DNA of 56,598 bases, from the NCBI RefSeq assembly GCF_011682145.1, contig NZ_WHJH01000046.1:1-56598 (forward strand), in the 5' to 3' direction. The translations under genes were made by a program, and so were the position numbers. Below, piece by piece: positions 51,758 to 56,598 of this stretch (the stretch's first letter is position 1; every line of letters starts with the position of its first letter). This stretch comes from Massilia mucilaginosa (GTDB lineage: Bacteria; Pseudomonadota; Gammaproteobacteria; Burkholderiales; Burkholderiaceae_D). The notes under the pieces are model-generated. The model saw only the letters and a program-made list of their open reading frames with translations, was not told the DNA's origin and ran no database searches.

Positions 51758-53428
51758 ATGCACATTTTCGATGAGCAAAAATTCCGACAAACCGGGCCGT
51801 ACGGAGCCGCGGTCGGGCAAGACCGCTTGCTGGCGGCGCTGCGCGCGCTCGTCGGTCCGGCCCATGCCAGCGCCGAGCTCGACGCGCTCAGGCGCTACAG
51901 TTGCAGCACCGCCGCGCGCGCCACCACGCCGCTGGCGGTGGTCTCTCCTGCCAGCCAGGCCGAGGTGGTGGCCGTGGTGCGGCTGGGCGCGGAGCTGGGC
52001 TTGCCGCTGTATCCGATCAGTACCGGACGCAACTGGGGCTATGGCGACGCCTGCGCGGTCGGCGAGGCGCAGCTGATCGTCGACCTGGGCAGGATGAACC
52101 GGATCGTCAGCGTCGACGCCGAGCTCGGCTACGCCGTGATCGAGCCGGGCGTGACCCAGCAGCAGTTGTCGGATTATTTACAGGCCGAACAACTGGACTG
52201 GTGGATCGATTGCACCGGCGCCGGTCCGGATACCAGCTTCATGGGCAATATCCTGGAACGGGGCTTCGGCCACTCGCCGTACGGCAACCGGCTGCAGCAC
52301 GTTTCCGGCATGCGCGTCGTGCTGGCCAGCGGCGACGTGCTCGACACCGGCTTCGGCCATTATCCGCAAGCGCGCGCGACCCATCTGTTTCCTTACGGCG
52401 TGGGACCGTTCATCGATGGCATGTTTACCCAGTCGAATTTCGGCATCGTGACGCGCATCGGCATCTGGCTGGTGCCGGCCGCCGATTGCGTGAACCATTT
52501 TCTGTGCACGGTGTCTGACCATGAAGACATCGCCGCGGTGGTCGATGCCCTGCGGCCGCTGCGCATGAACGGCACCTTGCGCAGCATTGTTCATATTGGC
52601 AACGACCTGCGTGTGATTTCTGGCGGGCGCGTGTTTCCGCGTGCGCTGGCGCCCGGCCAGTCTTGCCTTCCGCAGGCGGTGCGCGGTGCCCTGCGCGAAG
52701 CGGCGGCGATTGGGGCGTGGACTGTATCGGGCGCGCTGTCTGGCACTGCGGCGCAGGTGGCGGCGGCGCGCGCGGCGATCAAGGCGGCTTTGCGCGGCAC
52801 GCGCGCGCGCACCGCGTTCTTGAGCGAGCGCAAGCTGCGCTGGGGCGGCGTGCTGGCGCGTGTGCTTGGTTCGACGCGGGCCGGGCAGCGCCTGCGCGCG
52901 CAGGTCGGGCTGGGCGAAGCGCTGTTTGCGATGAACCGGGGCAAGCCGAACGGACGCTTTCTGGCGGGTGCTTACTGGCGACGGCGCGCGGCCTTGCCGC
53001 CCGGCTTTCCGCAGCGGGCCGATCCGGCGCAGGACAATTGCGGCATGCTGTGGATTTCCCCGGTGCTGCCGATGCGCGGGGCCGATGTGCTGGAGTTGCA
53101 CGCGCTGGTCGCACCGCTGTTCGCGGCGCATGGTTTCGATTTGTTTGTGACGTTCAGCATGATCAACGAACGTTCGCTGGGGGCGGTACTGACAATTGCC
53201 TACGACAAGGAGGATGCGGATGAAGTGACACGCGCAAAACAGTGCTACCAGGCGGTGTTCGACAGCGTGATGGATGCCGGCTATATCCCTTATCGTGTCG
53301 GCAACCAGTCGATGGGACAGCTCGATCCGCACGGGGATGTGTACTGGAAGACGGTGGCGCGGATCAAGAAGGCGCTCGATCCCGCCGGGATTATTGCACC
53401 TGGACGTTACGAGCCGGGACGGACGTAA
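51758..53428 (+). CDS. FAD-linked oxidase next to the FeeM-like gene
   Basis: A 556-residue flavoprotein of the FAD-binding-4 / vanillyl-alcohol-oxidase superfamily. The N-terminal FAD domain shows VVSPASQAEVVAVVRLGAELGLPLYPISTGRNWGYGDA, YAVIEPGVTQQQLSDYL and TSFMGNILERGFGHSPYGNR, and the cap domain follows (PVLPMRGADVLELHALVAPLF). The C-terminus VYWKTVARIKKALDPAGIIAPGRY is typical of the family. Closest known types are 4-cresol dehydrogenase-like and other FAD-linked oxidases. It is probably cotranscribed with the FeeM-like gene. A combined role in modifying an acyl-amino product is a hypothesis. Confidence 0.88.
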   Translation: MHIFDEQKFRQTGPYGAAVGQDRLLAALRALVGPAHASAELDALRRYSCSTAARATTPLAVVSPASQAEVVAVVRLGAELGLPLYPISTGRNWGYGDACAVGEAQLIVDLGRMNRIVSVDAELGYAVIEPGVTQQQLSDYLQAEQLDWWIDCTGAGPDTSFMGNILERGFGHSPYGNRLQHVSGMRVVLASGDVLDTGFGHYPQARATHLFPYGVGPFIDGMFTQSNFGIVTRIGIWLVPAADCVNHFLCTVSDHEDIAAVVDALRPLRMNGTLRSIVHIGNDLRVISGGRVFPRALAPGQSCLPQAVRGALREAAAIGAWTVSGALSGTAAQVAAARAAIKAALRGTRARTAFLSERKLRWGGVLARVLGSTRAGQRLRAQVGLGEALFAMNRGKPNGRFLAGAYWRRRAALPPGFPQRADPAQDNCGMLWISPVLPMRGADVLELHALVAPLFAAHGFDLFVTFSMINERSLGAVLTIAYDKEDADEVTRAKQCYQAVFDSVMDAGYIPYRVGNQSMGQLDPHGDVYWKTVARIKKALDPAGIIAPGRYEPGRT

Positions 53429-53651
53429 GGGTTGGTGCGGCGCTGGCCGGGGGCATGCACGATGGCGCCATGCCGTGGCGGCGCTGCTGCCTCACGCCGG
53501 GCATCGGTAATCGACGGCATCGCATGGTATGGCGACGCTGCGACGCGCCGGCGTGCGCGGTGATGCCAACGCATCGTGCGTGTGCCTGACTGGCTGGCTG
53601 GTATCACCGGACCAGCCTTGGCGGACGGATCCGCTTGCGGACGGCGCTGGC
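53429..53651. other. Convergent intergenic region with hairpin
   Basis: The 223-bp gap between the convergent oxidase and PrsT genes holds no gene with support. A hairpin with arms GGCATG and CATGCC lies near 53452-53475, without a T-run. Confidence 0.45.
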
Positions 53652-56435
53652 CTACAAGGTACGCAGCAGGGCGGCCGCCTGTTCGTGATGGGCGGAGCGC
53701 TGCGGCTTTGCGAGCAGGCGTTCGAGTTCGCGGCGCGCGCCGCGCTTGTCGCCGGAACGCGCCAGCGCCGTGCCCAGGTGGAAGTGAATATTGCCGGCCG
53801 AGGGCGCCAGCGCATTGGCTTTGCGCAGCAAGGGCACGGCGCGGGCGAAATTGCCGCGCTCGACATCAATCCAGCCGAGCGTGTCGAGGACGGCCGGGTT
53901 GCCGGGCGCCAGTGCATGCGCGCGCTCGGCGTAGGCTTGTGCGCGTGCATCGCCGCTTTGCTGGCAGGCCCAGGCGATGTCGTTGAGCGCGATCACATTA
54001 TCCGGGTCGGCTTTGAGGATGGCTTCCAGATGCCCGATGGCACCCTTGTAGTCGTTCGCGACCAGCTTGCTGCTGGCATAGTACAGGCGCGCCGGCACAT
54101 CGCCTGGATGCTCCTTGAACCACTGGCCCATGCGCGCATCGGCATCCGCAGCGCGGCCGAGCTTGTTCAGGGCGCCGTGGATCTGGATCAGCAGGCCGGC
54201 GTCGGCCTTGCGTGCAAAGGCGCGCTCCCATGAGGCCAAGGCTGCCGCATGCTGGCCCTGGGCTGCATGGACGTCGCCTTCGAGCTTGTGTCCGTTTGCG
54301 GAATCCGGTTTGCGCTGCTGGGCGTCGAGAGCGACGGCGCGCGCTTCGGCAAATTTCTGTTGCCTGAGCAACAGATTGATCAGGGTTGTCTGGGCCTCGA
54401 ACGAGGCCGGTTCGATAGCGAGCGACTGGCGCAGCAGGGCCAGGGCGGCGCTGTCGTCCTGCTTCGCCACTTGCAAGTTTGCCATCCGCAACAGTGGCGC
54501 GGACGAGCTCGGGGCCAGGACTGCCAGGCGGCCGTAGGCTTCGATGGCGGCGCTCAGGTCGCCGTTGAGCACGTAGGCTTGGGCGAGCATCTCGGCAGCT
54601 TGCGGATTGGATGGATTGGCGGTCTGGAGGGTGCGGGCAAGGCGCAGGGCTTTGTCCTTGCTGCCGGCGCGGGCATACATATCGGCAAGGCGCAGCGCCA
54701 GCGGCAGGGCGTCGGGCTCGATGTTGCGCGCGCGTTCCAGCCAGGCGACGGCGTCGACCATCTTTCCTTCACGTTGCGCGAGGCCTGCCAAGGCTTCAAG
54801 CAGCGCACGGTTGCGCGGCGCTTTTTGCAAGGCCGCTGCGTAGCGTTGGCGGGCATCGGCCGGCTTGCCTTCGACCAGGTCCAGCTGGGCCAGGTTGGCC
54901 AGCGCAGGCAGGTACAGCGGTTCGAGCAGCAGTGCTTTGTCGAAACTGGCGCGTGCCAGGCCGGCCTCGCGCCGCGCGAGGTAAATGCCGCCCTTGAGAT
55001 TCTGGACCAGTGGATTGTTGCCGCGCTGCTCCATTTCCTCGACGGAGGCGAGCGCTTTGTCGATATCGTTGGCCTGCAGATGGGTCATGACCAGCAGCAA
55101 ACCGGTGCGCGGCGCGCCGCCGTCCAACGCGGAGGCGCGCTGCAGTTCGGCGGCTGCGCGTCCGGTGTCGCCGCTGCCCAGGCGGCTTAATGCCAGCGAT
55201 GTGTGCAGCGCGGTGGCTTTCGGATCGAGCGCGAGGGCCTGCTCGAAAAAGGCGGTGGCGGGGCCGAACTTGCGTGCATTCAAGCTCGCTTCGCCGGCCA
55301 GGGTCAGCAGTTCGACATCGGCGGGGTATTTCTCGAGCAAGGGCGTGAGCAGGTCGAGGGCTGCCTGGGGGGCGTTCGAGCGCACGTGCAATGTACTCAT
55401 CAGCTTGGTGGCGTACGGATCGCCCGGATAAGCGGCGAGAAATTTCTGCAGATGTTGCTCCGCCTGTCCCGTCGCCCCCAGGCCCAATTGCACCGCGCCG
55501 GAGAGCAGGATGGCGGGATAGTAGTCCGGCGCGACGCGCAGTACTTGTTGCAGCGAAGCCAGGGAGGATGTCAGTTTTCTTTCGCGGAAGTCGGCCATGG
55601 CGTCGGCGTACACCACCGGGAGCGAGGCGCCGGCCAGTTTGCGGGCGGCGGCGAGCGCCTGGCGCGCTTCCCCGAAACGTCCGGCGTCGATGTGCAGGTT
55701 CGCCACGTCCAGCCGGGCTTGTACGTTGTACGGTTGCAAAACCAGGATGCGTGCGTGCGCGGCCAGGGCCTCTGCCGGCTTGCCGGCGGCGCGCTGCAAA
55801 TCGGCATGAAAACGCAGGCACTCGACGTTGTCTGGATGGGCGGCCAGTGCGCGCTTGATCAGCGCGGCAGCCTCGGCGTCCTGCTTGCCGGCCAGTGCCA
55901 TGCGCGCCATGCCGAGCAGGGCATCGGGCAGGTCCGCTTGCAGGCCGAGCGCTTGCGCGAACAGCGCGCTGGCCTGGGCGCTGTCGCCGCTGCCGAGCAG
56001 GGCGTTGGCGCGCAGGGCCAGGATGGCGGGGCGCTCGGCGGCCGGGGCAGTGAGGCCGATTTCGGCCAGCAGGCGGTCATGCTGGCCCTGCATCAACATG
56101 GCCCTGCCCAGCAGAAGCGGCAAACCGGGCGCCGTCACGCCGAGTTCGCGCGCGCGCCGCAACTCTTTCTCGGCCGAAGGCGCATCGCCTTGCTCAAGAT
56201 ACACCTCGCCCAGCAACAGACGGGCTTCGCGGTCGCCGCTATTTTTTTGGATGGCATTTTTCAGCACGATCACCGCCGCCCGCAAATCACCTTTCACGCG
56301 ATGTTGCCTGGCCTCGGCCACGAGGGCGTCGGGGTCGGCCGGCTTGCATCCGCCAAGCACGGCGGCCGACAGCAGGGCGAAGGCAATGGCGATGGCGGCA
56401 AGCGGACGCGGCCAGCGGGAAATGGAATAGGACAT
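53652..56435 (-). CDS. prsT: PEP-CTERM-system TPR-repeat lipoprotein PrsT
   Basis: A 927-residue lipoprotein of the PrsT family (TIGR02917). The ATG after GGAGAACGTC yields a lipoprotein signal (ALLSAAVLGGC) with Cys30 as the acylated residue. Almost all of the rest is TPR-like repeats, more than 20 units of about 34 residues, such as DPDALVAEARQHRVKGDLRAA and ILKADPDNVIALNDIAWACQ. It is thought to be an outer-membrane or periplasmic scaffold of the XrtA exopolysaccharide and PEP-CTERM export system. It marks the right end of the locus in this window. A GG-N10-GC element 27-40 bp upstream is a weak sigma-54 candidate. Confidence 0.93.
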   Translation of the reverse strand: MSYSISRWPRPLAAIAIAFALLSAAVLGGCKPADPDALVAEARQHRVKGDLRAAVIVLKNAIQKNSGDREARLLLGEVYLEQGDAPSAEKELRRARELGVTAPGLPLLLGRAMLMQGQHDRLLAEIGLTAPAAERPAILALRANALLGSGDSAQASALFAQALGLQADLPDALLGMARMALAGKQDAEAAALIKRALAAHPDNVECLRFHADLQRAAGKPAEALAAHARILVLQPYNVQARLDVANLHIDAGRFGEARQALAAARKLAGASLPVVYADAMADFRERKLTSSLASLQQVLRVAPDYYPAILLSGAVQLGLGATGQAEQHLQKFLAAYPGDPYATKLMSTLHVRSNAPQAALDLLTPLLEKYPADVELLTLAGEASLNARKFGPATAFFEQALALDPKATALHTSLALSRLGSGDTGRAAAELQRASALDGGAPRTGLLLVMTHLQANDIDKALASVEEMEQRGNNPLVQNLKGGIYLARREAGLARASFDKALLLEPLYLPALANLAQLDLVEGKPADARQRYAAALQKAPRNRALLEALAGLAQREGKMVDAVAWLERARNIEPDALPLALRLADMYARAGSKDKALRLARTLQTANPSNPQAAEMLAQAYVLNGDLSAAIEAYGRLAVLAPSSSAPLLRMANLQVAKQDDSAALALLRQSLAIEPASFEAQTTLINLLLRQQKFAEARAVALDAQQRKPDSANGHKLEGDVHAAQGQHAAALASWERAFARKADAGLLIQIHGALNKLGRAADADARMGQWFKEHPGDVPARLYYASSKLVANDYKGAIGHLEAILKADPDNVIALNDIAWACQQSGDARAQAYAERAHALAPGNPAVLDTLGWIDVERGNFARAVPLLRKANALAPSAGNIHFHLGTALARSGDKRGARRELERLLAKPQRSAHHEQAAALLRTL

Positions 56436-56460
56436 GACGTTCTCCTGACGCGCCAACGCA

Positions 56461-56598
56461 CTGGCATCTTCCTAGCCTGAATTTTGCATAAAAAAGAGCA
56501 AGAATGCCGTAAGTGATTGATAAAATGTGAGTTATCCCTAAAACACAATTTCAACACGAACGCACCTTGCCCGGCATGAATTCTACCTCAGAGCAGCT
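56461..56598. other. Right-edge region upstream of prsT
   Basis: AT-richer sequence without a complete gene. It holds the leader of prsT and a GTAAGTGATT segment (near 56510) resembling GTAAGCGATT in the sugar-transferase leader (37361). Possible downstream genes lie beyond the window. Confidence 0.4.

Overview
The window is high-GC betaproteobacterial chromosome, most like Oxalobacteraceae (Massilia/Duganella/Telluria group). The pointers are the XrtA-type PEP-CTERM/exopolysaccharide locus, a PhaC-type polyester synthase beside YsnF-like stress proteins, and the family-level look of most proteins. This placement is inference from protein character; there is no rRNA or tRNA gene in the window to confirm it.

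Left part (1-20.7 kb): housekeeping and accessory genes. A transposase tail lies at the left edge. It is followed by a small winged-helix-like protein, a LysE exporter divergent from a WYL regulator, a secreted DNA/RNA endonuclease, small unknown proteins with a good terminator, a PHA synthase divergent from two YsnF/DUF2382 stress proteins, a two-domain M16 peptidase, a PAS-GGDEF diguanylate cyclase and a NarX-type histidine kinase. A 76-bp palindromic tandem repeat separates the cyclase from the peptidase. A tRNA wobble-modification operon (queE-queD-tadA) follows, then a translationally coupled set (alpha/beta hydrolase, LD-carboxypeptidase, FAD oxidoreductase, DUF418 membrane protein), an NTF2-like protein and a small outer-membrane barrel.

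Middle part (20.7-37.3 kb): an AT-richer patch with one small orphan ORF, a YbiT-type ABC-F ATPase, nadA-nadC (whose terminator lies inside the convergent lipocalin gene), and a six-gene iron-uptake operon on the minus strand. That operon has two tandem TonB-dependent receptors, then DUF4198, DUF3649, PepSY and DUF3325 proteins, and is headed by a near-consensus Fur box. Next comes a minus-strand run of nadB, EamA transporter, PPC/DUF296 protein and SIR2 deacetylase. It places an NAD-making and an NAD-consuming enzyme in one probable transcript.

Right part (37.4-56.4 kb): a XrtA/PEP-CTERM exopolysaccharide locus. It holds the priming sugar transferase, the response regulator PrsR, exosortase-associated hydrolases 1 and 2, the exosortase-associated acyl-CoA ligase, a polysaccharide deacetylase, two glycosyltransferases, a tyrosine autokinase, a chain-length protein, a PEP-CTERM protein with a sigma-54 promoter, a FeeM-like N-acyltransferase with an FAD-linked oxidase, and the TPR lipoprotein PrsT. 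The exosortase itself, PrsK, and the acyl carrier protein and PLP-dependent decarboxylase that often accompany the ligase are not in the window.

The most interesting points are all in this locus: (i) the accessory enzymes carry substitutions at expected catalytic positions (ligase A10 Lys to Ser, hydrolase nucleophile positions Gly and Arg, deacetylase TFDDG to TFDNG); (ii) three intergenic regions each carry a TTGA-N6-TCAA palindrome of Fnr/Crp-type geometry; (iii) a two-gene FeeM-like acyltransferase plus FAD oxidase unit sits between the PEP-CTERM gene and prsT and could make an N-acyl amino acid derived product.
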